Assembly: GCA_018660265.1 (NCBI GenBank) | Contig: JABJKS010000121.1 | Span: 62,001-126,000 of the forward strand | DNA from: Rhodospirillaceae bacterium | GTDB taxonomy: Bacteria > Pseudomonadota > Alphaproteobacteria > GCA-2731375 | Direction: 5' to 3' | Length of the DNA stretch: 64,000 nt | In this document: positions 1 through 8,345 of the stretch, one piece after another | Layout: the number at the start of each line of letters is the position of its first letter | Numbering within the stretch: the first letter of the stretch is position 1 | Made by a program: the position numbers and the translations under genes | Notes under the pieces: generated by a model | What the model saw: only the letters and a program-made list of their open reading frames with translations | Databases searched by the model: none | Told to the model about the DNA's origin: nothing

Positions 1-227
1 AAGGCCCCGTGGGTAGGCGCGGTTCGCTGGGCGATGCGACACATCTTCCGAGAACCGCCCCAGGTTCCGGGCCGCCACGGGACCTTGGGGGGCGGCCTTC
101 GGTGGTGACCCTAAGCCATTCGGATGTGTTGCGCCGCTTGCCCGATGAACCACATCGCGCTGCGCGACGCGCCTACCCGAATGACGTATGGACGCCATCA
201 AATTGGTCACAATACCTCGGAAACGCT
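1..227. other. window-edge stretch, no supported gene
   Basis: I find no convincing gene here. A plus-strand frame is open from the window edge to a TGA at 106-108, and a minus-strand frame is open from about 200 to the edge, but neither translation resembles a family I know. There is an imperfect hairpin at about 58-98, with arms CCCCAGGTTCCG and CGGGACCTTGGGG around a short loop. That may mean a structured RNA or the end of a gene lying outside the window. I looked for tRNA, tmRNA, SRP RNA and RNase P signatures and did not see them. Confidence 0.3.
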
Positions 228-1073
228 CTAGCCCTTACCCTGCTGGTAGTAAGGATTGCTGCCACCCGCATGGTCCGTCACATCCAAAACGTGAACGATA
301 GATGGTACCAGAGCGCGAATTTCCGTCGCCACGCCTTGTTTCAAGGTCACATCCGCCATGCCGCAACCCTGGCACCCGCCTTCCAGGCGTAAATAGACCG
401 TATCATCGGCAACATCCACCAAGGCAATGTGTCCACCATGGCCCGCGACCTGGGGATTGATATGTTCATCGAGCAGCTTTTTGACCGCCCGGCCCTCTTC
501 CGTATCCAAGCCTGGCTTTGGCGTCATGTCATCAAAATCGACAACGCCTTCAATCTCGTGCAGGTAATGGCGCATCATGTGTTCGATATTCATGCGAAAG
601 TCCCGCGCCGCGCCACGCAATTCCATGATCACCATGCCATTCTTAAAACCGCGATAGATCGCCTCTCCATCAGTGTCGGCCAGCGCGGGTCTGACATGGC
701 TTTCCATCAAATCCTTAATATTGGCAATCACTTCAGGGTCTACGTCCGGGTCCGTCAGATCGGCTTCGGTTTGCACCTTTTCCTCTTCCAGCAGGACCAC
801 GGCTTCACCGGTCGTGAAGTGGTTCATGATCGCCGCCAGGGCGAAGGTCTTGAGAACCTGCCAGTCCCAGTCATCTGCCTTCGAAAGGGTAATAGAATCC
901 CCATCCAGGGAGACACCGGTTACGCCTTCAACCGCGAACAAACGCTTTGCCAGGGGCGACCGGTCAGAGGTCGTCACATTAGGGAAATGCGCTGTGCCTG
1001 ACGGCATCACCTGCTGTCCCGGCAGAAATTTCATCTGATCAGGGTTTGGTGTCGGCTCTGTCTGGATAAACAT
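228..1073 (-). CDS. nfuA: NfuA-type Fe-S scaffold with tandem NifU domains
   Basis: This is a carrier/scaffold that would hold a 4Fe-4S cluster and pass it to apoproteins in the cytoplasm. Three parts are visible: an Nfu N-terminal domain (about residues 1-90, starting MFIQTEPTPNPDQMKF), a NifU-like domain without cysteines (about 112-185, with RGAARD where the ligands should be), and a canonical NifU domain (about 195-265) with GGCQGCGMADVTL carrying the CxxC pair at C234 and C237. The start is the ATG at 1071-1073, with AAGGGA upstream. The overlapping TTG one codon earlier is less likely. It is transcribed leftward and is divergent from the Nudix genes. The middle degenerate domain recurs in the fusion protein at 44689-46395. 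The family assignment is firm; the cluster type is inferred from the family. Confidence 0.93.
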   Translation of the reverse strand: MFIQTEPTPNPDQMKFLPGQQVMPSGTAHFPNVTTSDRSPLAKRLFAVEGVTGVSLDGDSITLSKADDWDWQVLKTFALAAIMNHFTTGEAVVLLEEEKVQTEADLTDPDVDPEVIANIKDLMESHVRPALADTDGEAIYRGFKNGMVIMELRGAARDFRMNIEHMMRHYLHEIEGVVDFDDMTPKPGLDTEEGRAVKKLLDEHINPQVAGHGGHIALVDVADDTVYLRLEGGCQGCGMADVTLKQGVATEIRALVPSIVHVLDVTDHAGGSNPYYQQGKG

Positions 1074-1243
1074 CAAATCAATCCCTTATTTGGCTACCTG
1101 CCTCACTACAGTGAAGTTAATAACCCTTCGCAACGATTGGAACAAGGTCAATGCGTTAATCCAGGATAAAACTATCCGCACTGGACACGGAGGCAGCTGC
1201 CATGCGATTTTAGGGCTTCCTGTAATCCTGCCTATAGAGTGAT

Positions 1244-1963
1244 ATGTCCGAAAAATCCAAACCTCCCCGGCCTGATGTACCTCGGCGCGCTGTACGCCCG
1301 CGCGACGCCGCCACGCTGGTGCTATTGCGCCAAGTAAGGGGCAAGACAAACGTGCTTATGGGTCTGCGCCACGGCAAGCACAAATTCATGCCGGATCAAT
1401 GGGTTTTCCCGGGCGGTCGCGTGGATCGTGCGGATGGTTATGCCCATGCGGCAACGGAACTGCGCCCGCATGTCTCCAATTTCCTGGCCAAGACCTCCTC
1501 TCCCCATCGCGGGCGGGCCCTGGCCATGGCGGCGGTACGGGAGTTGTACGAGGAAACCGGCATGATCCTGGGCAAACGCCTGGATAAGACCTCACGCCAG
1601 GCACCTCAAAATGCCGCACCATCCTGGGCCCCGTTTTATGAGGCCGGCTTTGCCCCCACTTTGGACGGTCTGGAATATGTTTATCGTGCGGTCACACCGC
1701 CTTTTAGGCCCATTCGTTTCAATGCCCGGTTTTTCCTGGCGGATGGTTCCAACCTGCATGGCAAATTACAGGGTGATGGGGAATTGCTGGATCTAAGTTG
1801 GATCCCGATCCCGAAAGCCATTGAACTACAAACGCCGCCGATCCAACAGATCGTGCTGGAGGCCATACCCGGCTTTGTGGATGAGACCGGCAAAATTCGC
1901 CGGCAACGTAAGGTTCCGGTACGGATTATGCGACATGGTACACGACGGATTGAATACGAATGA
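1244..1963 (+). CDS. Nudix hydrolase, NUDT19-like
   Basis: Predicted Nudix diphosphatase of 239 residues. The fold signature is split: FPGGRVDRAD near residue 52 is separated from RELYEETGM near residue 101 by roughly 40 extra residues, so the canonical GX5EX7REUXEEXGU spacing is broken. A long insertion inside the Nudix box is characteristic of the NUDT19/RP2 type, some of which cleave CoA or acyl-CoA; applying that here is inference. The ATG at 1244 follows a 170-bp gap upstream of nfuA. The stop codon overlaps the next gene's start (ATGA), so the two are translationally coupled. The neighbour is a paralogue with the same split box. Confidence 0.85.
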   Translation: MSEKSKPPRPDVPRRAVRPRDAATLVLLRQVRGKTNVLMGLRHGKHKFMPDQWVFPGGRVDRADGYAHAATELRPHVSNFLAKTSSPHRGRALAMAAVRELYEETGMILGKRLDKTSRQAPQNAAPSWAPFYEAGFAPTLDGLEYVYRAVTPPFRPIRFNARFFLADGSNLHGKLQGDGELLDLSWIPIPKAIELQTPPIQQIVLEAIPGFVDETGKIRRQRKVPVRIMRHGTRRIEYE

Positions 1964-2631
1964 GTGCTCTTGATGAAGCCCTGAATGGGCCGGCGCGGGA
2001 CTATGTCCGGCCCGAAAACCCTGTACGCCCCCGCGATGCCGCATCGTTGGTTATTCTGCGCCAACGCAAGGGCGGAACGGAAGTGCTGTTAGGCCGACGG
2101 GCCTCTCGCCATCGCTTTATGCCGAATGTTTTCGTCTTTCCCGGCGGACGGGTGGATAACGCAGATCGCAACGCCGATATTAATGGCACGTTGTCGAAAC
2201 CCGTGGCGCAAAAGCTTGAAACTAAGTGGTCGCCGGTCATGGCCCAGGCACTGGCAGTCGCCGCTGTGCGCGAAACGTTCGAAGAAACCGGCCTTATCAT
2301 CGGTGAAAAGCAGAAAAAGGGCGGTGTCCTGCCGAATTTAACCGGTCTGGACTATGTCGCGCGGGCCATAACGCCGCCTGACAATCCAATGCGCTTTCAT
2401 GCTCGGTTTTTCTGTATTGACGCCGAACATACCTCCGGTCAGGTGCGTGACAGCGAAGAATTGCAGGCCTTGAAGTGGTTTACCCTGGCCGAAGCGTTGG
2501 CCATGCCTCTGGTTGATGTGACCGAGTTCGTATTGCGTGAAGTTGAACGCCGCCAGGGCGGCTGGAAACCGCCGGGGGTACCATTATTCAGCTATCGCGG
2601 CGGCCGGGCCGTCATTCGCTACGAAGGTTGA
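1960..2631 (+). CDS. Nudix hydrolase, NUDT19-like, second copy
   Basis: Paralogue of the preceding Nudix gene (223 residues), starting on the ATG inside the upstream gene's ATGA overlap. It shares VRPRDAASLVILRQ near the N-terminus, FPGGRVDNAD, and RETFEETGL after a similar insertion of about 40 residues. The closing segment LKWFTLAEALAMPL is also typical of the subfamily. The two probably act on related nucleotide-diphosphate substrates such as CoA species, but nothing in the sequence fixes the substrate. The pair looks like an old tandem duplication: the proteins clearly align but differ at many positions. Confidence 0.85.
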   Translation: MSALDEALNGPARDYVRPENPVRPRDAASLVILRQRKGGTEVLLGRRASRHRFMPNVFVFPGGRVDNADRNADINGTLSKPVAQKLETKWSPVMAQALAVAAVRETFEETGLIIGEKQKKGGVLPNLTGLDYVARAITPPDNPMRFHARFFCIDAEHTSGQVRDSEELQALKWFTLAEALAMPLVDVTEFVLREVERRQGGWKPPGVPLFSYRGGRAVIRYEG

Positions 2632-2788
2632 TCGCAAACAAAATTGCGGCCATTTTAGGACGATCTAGACTTGACAGATCAGCCGGGAAGATTATGTTCC
2701 CAGCCTTGAATTGGCCCTGAGATGGCCCTGACATGACCTGGAAACGGGTGCTGGATATTGTGGCACTCTGAATATTGGAGTTTTGGTG

Positions 2789-2956
2789 ATGGCGAAACCG
2801 TCAACCGTTAAAATCAGGCTGGTGAGCAGCGCTGACACTGGTTACTACTATGTGACCAAGAAAAATCCGCGCACCCAAACGGAAAAAATGGTGGTCAAGA
2901 AATACGACCCCATCGTCCGCAAGCATGTTGAATTCAAGGAAGGCAAGATCAAATAA
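2789..2956 (+). CDS. rpmG: 50S ribosomal protein L33
   Basis: A 55-residue basic protein beginning [20 protein letters not shown] and ending [10 protein letters not shown], with the typical L33 core [20 protein letters not shown]. It lacks the CxxC zinc pairs, so it is the C- (zinc-independent) form. It binds 23S rRNA in the large ribosomal subunit near the E site. The start is the ATG at 2789, with GGAG at 2777-2780 as a well-spaced Shine-Dalgarno; a GTG three bases upstream is in another frame. It stands alone, with a 157-bp leader and its own terminator downstream. Confidence 0.97.
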   Translation: MAKPSTVKIRLVSSADTGYYYVTKKNPRTQTEKMVVKKYDPIVRKHVEFKEGKIK

Positions 2957-3037
2957 AATCTTGCCACGGCAGAACCGATACATGATGTCGGACTGCTTAC
3001 GCTCTCTGACTTTTTGACGAATTTATCTACCCTAACG

Positions 3038-3068
3038 CGACTGGCGGTAACGCCGGTCGTTTTCGTTT
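3038..3068 (+). terminator. rho-independent terminator of rpmG
   Basis: Nine-base stem CGACTGGCG (3038-3046) / CGCCGGTCG (3051-3059), with one G-T pair, a GTAA tetraloop, and then TTTTCGTTT. It lies about 80 bp past the rpmG stop codon and before the convergent pleD gene. Confidence 0.8.
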
Positions 3069-3082
3069 GTCAGCAATCGGAT

Positions 3083-3118
3083 ACGCCGGAGAGGTGCCTT
3101 ATCACGGCACGTCGGCGT
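3083..3118 (-). terminator. possible hairpin terminator behind pleD
   Basis: Nested inverted repeat: outer arms ACGCCG / CGGCGT, and inner arms GTGCC / GGCAC around a seven-base loop. It sits immediately past the pleD stop codon on the minus strand. There is no T-run after it, so it may end transcription poorly or serve as an RNA-stabilising hairpin. Confidence 0.4.
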
Positions 3119-4515
3119 TACATCGCCGTGGCGATAGGTGCTTCTACTTCTTCGCTGACGACTTTATTACGGCCAGTGTTCTTGGCGGCATAAAGTGCTT
3201 CGTCCCCACGTTTCATCAGGCTTGCCATGGAATCGTCGGCACCACGCGAAATGGAGACACCAATACTGACCGTGACGGAAATTTCCAGGTCCTGGTCCGG
3301 CATTTTAACAGCGGCTTCTTCAATGGCCTCACGCAACCGTTCGGCGACGCCCAAGCAGGTATCGAGAGACGAATCGGGCATTATAACGACAAATTCCTCA
3401 CCGCCCGTGCGTGCTGCCAGATCGATGAAACGGACACAGCGTTTGATCCGGGTGGAAAATTCTTTCAAGACCTCATCGCCTGCCGCATGACCGTGGGTAT
3501 CATTTACCGCCTTGAAATGATCAATATCCATCGCCAACAGACCAACAGTTTTGTTTTCCACGGCGGACCGCTGCAACAGGTTTTCCAGATGGGATTCCAG
3601 ATATCGGCGATTGTATAGCCCGGTCAGAGGATCGGTCACCGCAAGGCTCATGCTCAAATGATAATTGGCTCGCAGCCGATCTTCATAACTTTTCCGCCGC
3701 AATTGGGTCCGGGTGCGGGCCAGCAACTCGTTCAGATCAACGGGACGGATCAAATAATCATTAACCCCAAGATCAAGGCCGCGAACCAGCCGCTCCATCT
3801 GGTCGGGGGTATCATCAACCAGTATCAATATGGGAATTTGACGGCTTTCGTCCATGGATCGCAGATGCGAACACAAGCGCAGTCCGTCTGCATCCTGCAG
3901 CGATAGTGATACAATGATCAAATCCACGTTGCCCGAGCGGGCCGCCACAATTGCATCGTCCGAGGTCGTCGCCATGTTTACTTCGTGGCGATCCTGCAGG
4001 GCCTGATTGATATTGCGAGCATAAATTTCCCGGTCCTCTACGACAAGGATACGCCCGCCTACGATCTCTTCCGCGGCTTCTTCGTTCTCCGAAACGCCGA
4101 AACTGTTTGATGTTGCCTCACGCAGGCGCAATTCGTCCATCATGATTTTAAGGCGGATCAATGATCGCACCCGTGCGAACAGGGCAATGTCGTTGACTGG
4201 TTTTGTCAGGAAATCATCGGCCCCCGCCTCCAAACCGCGAACCCGATCAGAGGTATCGGACAGGGCCGTCACCATAACAACAGGGATATGCATCAAATTC
4301 GGATTGGCTTTTATTCGTTCACAAACTTCAAAGCCGTCCATGCCGGGCATCATCACATCCAACAGGACAATGTCGGGTACTTCACGTTCAACAATTTCGA
4401 GCGCATCCTGCCCGTTCATTGCGGTGAGGACGTCATAATATTCTCTGGAGAGTTTCGCCTCCAAAAGTTTGACGTTCGGTAGAACATCGTCAACGACCAG
4501 AATACGTGCTGTCAT
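3118..4515 (-). CDS. pleD: PleD-like diguanylate cyclase response regulator
   Basis: Makes cyclic di-GMP when phosphorylated. In Caulobacter, PleD controls the swarmer-to-stalked transition. The 465 residues show REC1 (about 1-120, phospho-acceptor D53 in VLLDVMMPGMDG), a second degenerate REC (about 150-275), and a GGDEF domain (about 300-450). The active-site loop is GGEEF at 371-375, the variant found in PleD itself. An RxxD inhibitory site (RFID, 362-365) lies five residues upstream, so product inhibition is likely. The length and domain order match PleD. It lies 72 bp downstream of divK on the same strand, the classical alphaproteobacterial operon. Confidence 0.96.
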   Translation of the reverse strand: MTARILVVDDVLPNVKLLEAKLSREYYDVLTAMNGQDALEIVEREVPDIVLLDVMMPGMDGFEVCERIKANPNLMHIPVVMVTALSDTSDRVRGLEAGADDFLTKPVNDIALFARVRSLIRLKIMMDELRLREATSNSFGVSENEEAAEEIVGGRILVVEDREIYARNINQALQDRHEVNMATTSDDAIVAARSGNVDLIIVSLSLQDADGLRLCSHLRSMDESRQIPILILVDDTPDQMERLVRGLDLGVNDYLIRPVDLNELLARTRTQLRRKSYEDRLRANYHLSMSLAVTDPLTGLYNRRYLESHLENLLQRSAVENKTVGLLAMDIDHFKAVNDTHGHAAGDEVLKEFSTRIKRCVRFIDLAARTGGEEFVVIMPDSSLDTCLGVAERLREAIEEAAVKMPDQDLEISVTVSIGVSISRGADDSMASLMKRGDEALYAAKNTGRNKVVSEEVEAPIATAM

Positions 4516-4587
4516 TGTCTAACCTATACTTCCAACACTGCGCCCCAAGACGACCAAGCCATTCAGGGCAATAGAGGTGCATGGCAC

Positions 4588-4953
4588 CTATTCAAGAAAC
4601 CGCTTTACCGTATCCAGAAATAACTGCACCGAAATTGGCTTGGCGATATACGCCTCGCAACCGCCAACGCGGATCTTCTCTTCATCGCCCTTCATTGCGA
4701 ATGCTGTAACCGCGATCACGGGAATGGACCGTAGTTCGTCATCTTCCTTAATCCATTTTGTAACCTCCAGTCCGGAGACTTCCGGCAACTGGATGTCCAT
4801 CAAAATCAAATCGGGGCGCTTTTCTCGCGCAATCGCCAGCGCCTCCATGCCGTCCTTGGTTTGCAGGGTATCGTAACCATGCGCATCCAACAGGTCATGA
4901 AAGAGCTTCATATTCAGCTCGTTGTCTTCGACAATCAGTACAGTTTTCGACAT
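4588..4953 (-). CDS. divK: DivK-like single-domain response regulator
   Basis: A 121-residue stand-alone receiver domain. Starting at the ATG at 4951-4953 ([15 protein letters not shown]) puts the phospho-acceptor in [13 protein letters not shown] at D53, the same number as in Caulobacter DivK; the upstream in-frame TTG would shift it. The conserved T/A and K residues are visible in [11 protein letters not shown] and AYIAKPIS. DivK transmits the state of the PleC/DivJ kinases to DivL-CckA and so to CtrA. It is the first gene of the divK-pleD unit. A CtrA-like half-site pair lies in the upstream region. Confidence 0.95.
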   Translation of the reverse strand: MSKTVLIVEDNELNMKLFHDLLDAHGYDTLQTKDGMEALAIAREKRPDLILMDIQLPEVSGLEVTKWIKEDDELRSIPVIAVTAFAMKGDEEKIRVGGCEAYIAKPISVQLFLDTVKRFLE

Positions 4954-5015
4954 TTCAGCCAAGTCCCCCAGGCGCCAGGTAAAGGCATGTTATAAGACAA
5001 TATCTAGAGCGACCG

Positions 5016-5030
5016 TTAACATCTGGTTTA
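5016..5030. promoter_or_regulatory. possible CtrA box upstream of divK
   Basis: TTAA-CATCTGG-TTTA fits the CtrA consensus TTAA-N7-TTAA with one mismatch and exact spacing, 63 bp upstream of the divK start. Other TTAAC half-sites occur at about 5058 and 5109. In Caulobacter, CtrA binds such paired sites at cell-cycle promoters. A chance match in this AT-rich gap cannot be excluded. Confidence 0.35.
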
Positions 5031-5114
5031 GGTAATGCAAATCTTGCACAAAACATGGTTAACAAAGCATGAAAACTTGCACTCGGTCGATGATTAATAA
5101 GTGGGGATATTAAC

Positions 5115-5393
5115 ATGAATGAGGAGCAGGCGAAAATTGTTGCTTTGCAGGCGCTTGCATATCTGGTCGGGGATGAAGACACATTGCAGCGCTTCATGGA
5201 CTTGAGCGGCATGGATGGCGCAGATTTGCGGGCGCGGGCCGATGACCCTGCTATGCTGGCCGGAGTGTTGGATTTCTTCCTTGGCAACGAGGCCCAACTG
5301 CTGGAAATGTGTGCGGCTACACAGATGGCGGGGGAAGATCCCGGTCTGGCCCGGCACGCCCTGTTGGGAAATAAATATGATGAATGGAGCTAA
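5115..5393 (+). CDS. DUF3572 family protein
   Basis: A 92-residue acidic protein starting MNEEQAKIVALQALAYLVGD. The pattern of an N-terminal ALxxLxxD helix followed by RFMDLSGMDGADLRARA and LxFFLGNEAQLLEMC matches DUF3572, a small family found mainly in Alphaproteobacteria and often next to divK/pleD. It appears to be an all-helical cytosolic protein with no transmembrane segment and no catalytic motif. The function is unknown. It is divergent from divK and overlaps the next gene by 10 bp, so the two are probably co-transcribed. Confidence 0.85.
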   Translation: MNEEQAKIVALQALAYLVGDEDTLQRFMDLSGMDGADLRARADDPAMLAGVLDFFLGNEAQLLEMCAATQMAGEDPGLARHALLGNKYDEWS

Positions 5394-6070
5394 TCTTGGA
5401 AGACGATAGTTTACACGATGATGTTCTGAGCCAACTTGAACGACTGGAATTGACGCCGGACCGGCCCTTGATCGTAAGCGACGCGGACGAAGTGATCTTT
5501 GCATTTGTCCGAAGTTTAGAAGGTTTCTTGCTCGACAATGGCCATTTCATGGACCTGCAGTCCTTTGCCTTGAGTGGCAATATTCGGGATTCAGAAACGC
5601 GTGAGCCTGTCTCGGCTAATATGGTGAAAAAGCTGATCGGCGAATTTTTTGCCGAACGGACGGAAGATATTGAACCCGTGGAAGACGCCATCGATACCTT
5701 GGCCGCCCTGTCGGAACAAGCCCAGATCCTGGTGCTATCGAACGTACCCCTGGATCAACAGGATGCCCGGCGTCGGGCCCTGGTCAAGAACCGCATGGAT
5801 TATCCACTTGTGGCGAATATTGGCCGCAAAGGCGGTGCCATGGCCTATTTGGCGGAACGGCACGAGGCGCCGATTTTCTTCCTCGACGACATCCCCCACA
5901 ACATATCCTCCGTCGCGCGGGCAGCTGGCTCCGTAACCCGCATTCATTTCATTGCCGATCATCGCCTGCGCAATTTACTGGGCCAGGCGGATGATGCCCA
6001 CGCGCGCATCGATGATTGGCCCGGCGTACAACAATTCATCGAAACACGCTTACGAGAAGACGGATTTTAG
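5384..6070 (+). CDS. HAD-superfamily hydrolase-like protein
   Basis: A 228-residue protein with the four HAD signatures in order: motif I VSDADEVIF (the two Asp of DxD near residues 32-34), motif II VLSNVP, a Lys in GRKGGAM, and motif IV FFLDDIPHN. It is probably a small phosphatase; the substrate cannot be read from the sequence. A helical cap would lie between motifs I and II (about 45-115). The ATG at 5384 overlaps the DUF3572 gene. A TTG at 5396, closer to a GGAGC, is an alternative start. The gene ends 3 bp before the ROK kinase. Confidence 0.75.
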   Translation: MELILEDDSLHDDVLSQLERLELTPDRPLIVSDADEVIFAFVRSLEGFLLDNGHFMDLQSFALSGNIRDSETREPVSANMVKKLIGEFFAERTEDIEPVEDAIDTLAALSEQAQILVLSNVPLDQQDARRRALVKNRMDYPLVANIGRKGGAMAYLAERHEAPIFFLDDIPHNISSVARAAGSVTRIHFIADHRLRNLLGQADDAHARIDDWPGVQQFIETRLREDGF

Positions 6071-6073
6071 ATC

Positions 6074-7003
6074 ATGCGTTTGGGCGTGGATCTGGGCGGT
6101 ACGAAGATCGAGGCGTTGATCCTCGGCGATGACGGTACAGAGGTTGCCCGCCAACGGATGCCCACACCCCAAGGCGATTACGACGGCATCGTCGCTGCCA
6201 TCAGGGATTTGCTGGCGGCTGTTTTATCGGGTGTGGGGCAGGAACAGGCCGCAGATAGGATCCCCGTGGGGATTGCCATACCCGGTGCCGTATCCCCCCT
6301 GACCGGTCTGGTCAAAAACGCAAACTCCACCTGCCTGATCGGCAAACCCTTTGATAAAGACCTCGCAGAGGCCCTGGACCGACCTGTTCGTCTGGCCAAC
6401 GATGCCAATTGCTTTGCCCTGTCGGAAGCCAGTGATGGCGCGGCGCGGGATGCCAACTCTGTTTTCGGCGTCATCATCGGCACCGGCACGGGCGCCGGCA
6501 TTGTTCTGGGCGGACGCCTGCATGAGGGAGCGAACCTGATTGCCGGGGAATGGGGGCACGCCCCCCTGCCCTGGGCTGATGATGACGAACGCCCTGGGCC
6601 GGATTGTTATTGTGGCCGGCAGGGCTGTATCGAAACATTTTTATCGGGCCCTGGGTTAAGCCGCAGCTATAAAATGGCCGCTGGTGGGGACCTGAAAGCC
6701 CATGAAGTTGCCGAATTGGCCGCAACCGGCGATGCACAGGCCGAAGATTGCATGCGCCGCTATGAACGGCGCCTGGCGAAATCTCTGGGCATGGTCATCT
6801 CAATCCTGGATCCGGAGGTCATCGTGATGGGCGGCGGTGTTTCCAACATCGACCGGCTATATACCAACGTGCCAAAACTGTGGGGGGAGTTTGCCTTTTC
6901 CGATCAACTGACCACGAAATTGCTTCGGGCCGAACATGGGGATTCCTCCGGCGTGCGGGGTGCTGCCCGGCTGTGGCCGGTGCTAGAGACGGGCGGTGCC
7001 TAG
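6074..7003 (+). CDS. ROK-family sugar kinase (fructokinase-like)
   Basis: ATP-dependent hexose kinase of the ROK family, 309 residues. It opens with the phosphate-binding motif GVDLGGTKIEALI and has a second ATP loop, GVIIGTGTGAGIVLGG. The ROK zinc site CYCGRQGCIETF (CxCGxxGC) follows a His in GEWGHAPLP. This combination fits the Mak/NagK group (fructose, mannose or N-acetylglucosamine), and the exact sugar is not determinable. It is tightly packed between the HAD-like gene and dinB and is presumably co-transcribed from 5115 onward. Confidence 0.88.
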   Translation: MRLGVDLGGTKIEALILGDDGTEVARQRMPTPQGDYDGIVAAIRDLLAAVLSGVGQEQAADRIPVGIAIPGAVSPLTGLVKNANSTCLIGKPFDKDLAEALDRPVRLANDANCFALSEASDGAARDANSVFGVIIGTGTGAGIVLGGRLHEGANLIAGEWGHAPLPWADDDERPGPDCYCGRQGCIETFLSGPGLSRSYKMAAGGDLKAHEVAELAATGDAQAEDCMRRYERRLAKSLGMVISILDPEVIVMGGGVSNIDRLYTNVPKLWGEFAFSDQLTTKLLRAEHGDSSGVRGAARLWPVLETGGA

Positions 7004-7016
7004 GCGTGCCCGCGCC

Positions 7017-8270
7017 ATGACCGGGCTCTGCCGCGATTGCCTTCAAACGGCATCTGACGCCGGTGCACGCTGCGGCAAATGCGGCTCTCCCCGCTTGCTG
7101 CGCCATTCCGAGTTACTACAGTTGAGCATTGCGCATCTGGACTGCGATGCCTTTTACGCCAGCGTTGAAAAACGTGATGATCCGTCCCTGGCTGACAAAC
7201 CGGTGATCGTCGGCGGCGGCCATCGGGGTGTCGTCAGCGCGGCTTGTTATATCGCACGTACCTTTGGTGTGCGGTCCGCCATGCCCATGTTCAAGGCGCT
7301 TAAGGCCTGCCCCCATGCCACGGTAATCAAACCGGACATGGCGAAATATACCGTCGTGGGCCGCCAGATCAGGGCCATCATGAAAGACTACACCCCGTTG
7401 GTGGAGCCCTTATCCCTGGACGAGGCTTTCATGGATTTGACCGGAACGGAACGCCTGCACGGCCAGTCACCCGCCGCCACAGCCGCCGCCATCGTCAACC
7501 GCATCGCGCGGGAGGCGGGCGTCAATACCTCCATCGGGCTGTCTTATAACAAATCCCTGGCCAAGGTAGCGTCAGATCTGGACAAGCCCCGGGGCTTTGC
7601 CGTCATTGGCCGGGCCGAAGCAGTGGAATTTTTGGCCGGGCAACCTGTATCGATCATCTGGGGTGCGGGCAAGGCCTTGCAAACCAAACTGGCCAAGGCG
7701 GGCATTACAACGATTGCCCAGCTGCAGAGCATGGAAGAAAATGATCTGATGGCGCAATACGGTGCCATGGGCCGGCGCATGGCGCAGTTCGTGCGTGGCG
7801 AAGATCCACGCAGTATTTCCGCCAATCGGCCGACCAAAAGCATCTCGTCGGAAACAACGTTCCATCACGATATCTCGGATGGCGAAGAATTAAAGAAAAT
7901 CCTCTGGCGACAGGCGGACCGCGTGGCCCGGCGCATGAAAGCAGCGGAGCTGGCAGGCAGCACCGTGAACTTGAAATTGCGCCGCGCCGATTTCCGCATT
8001 CTAAGCCGCAGCCGTCGACTGCCCGATCCAACGCAATTGGCCGATACCATCTATCATCATTGCGTGGAGCTGCTGGCAGGGGAAGTCAACGGCACCGCCT
8101 ACCGCCTGCTTGGCGTCGGTCTTAGCGGCCTGGTTGATGGCGGGGAGGCCGATCCCCTAAGCCTGGCCGATCCCGAGGGCGGGCGCAGGGCGGATGCCGA
8201 GCGCGCCCTGGACAAAGTCCGTGAACGCTTCGGCACAGAAGCCATCGGCAAGGGCCGGGGTTTGCGCTGA
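7017..8270 (+). CDS. dinB: DNA polymerase IV with N-terminal zinc-ribbon-like extension
   Basis: Y-family translesion polymerase. The catalytic core begins at IAHLDCDAFYASVEKRDD, and the second acidic motif is SLDEAFMDLTG. The helix-hairpin-helix and little-finger regions follow, for about 417 residues in all. Before the core there are about 38 extra residues containing CRDC and CGKC, a possible zinc ribbon that many alphaproteobacterial DinB proteins share. I chose the ATG at 7017; the in-frame ATG at 6996 would overlap the kinase gene by 8 bp. I saw no clear LexA box nearby, and any promoter would lie inside or upstream of the kinase gene. Confidence 0.94.
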   Translation: MTGLCRDCLQTASDAGARCGKCGSPRLLRHSELLQLSIAHLDCDAFYASVEKRDDPSLADKPVIVGGGHRGVVSAACYIARTFGVRSAMPMFKALKACPHATVIKPDMAKYTVVGRQIRAIMKDYTPLVEPLSLDEAFMDLTGTERLHGQSPAATAAAIVNRIAREAGVNTSIGLSYNKSLAKVASDLDKPRGFAVIGRAEAVEFLAGQPVSIIWGAGKALQTKLAKAGITTIAQLQSMEENDLMAQYGAMGRRMAQFVRGEDPRSISANRPTKSISSETTFHHDISDGEELKKILWRQADRVARRMKAAELAGSTVNLKLRRADFRILSRSRRLPDPTQLADTIYHHCVELLAGEVNGTAYRLLGVGLSGLVDGGEADPLSLADPEGGRRADAERALDKVRERFGTEAIGKGRGLR

Positions 8271-8345
8271 GGCTGGCTTATGCCGCGTCAACGGAGGCGA
8301 TCAACCTTCGCAGACTCATTCAGATCGGTGCCAAAACCTGGACGC

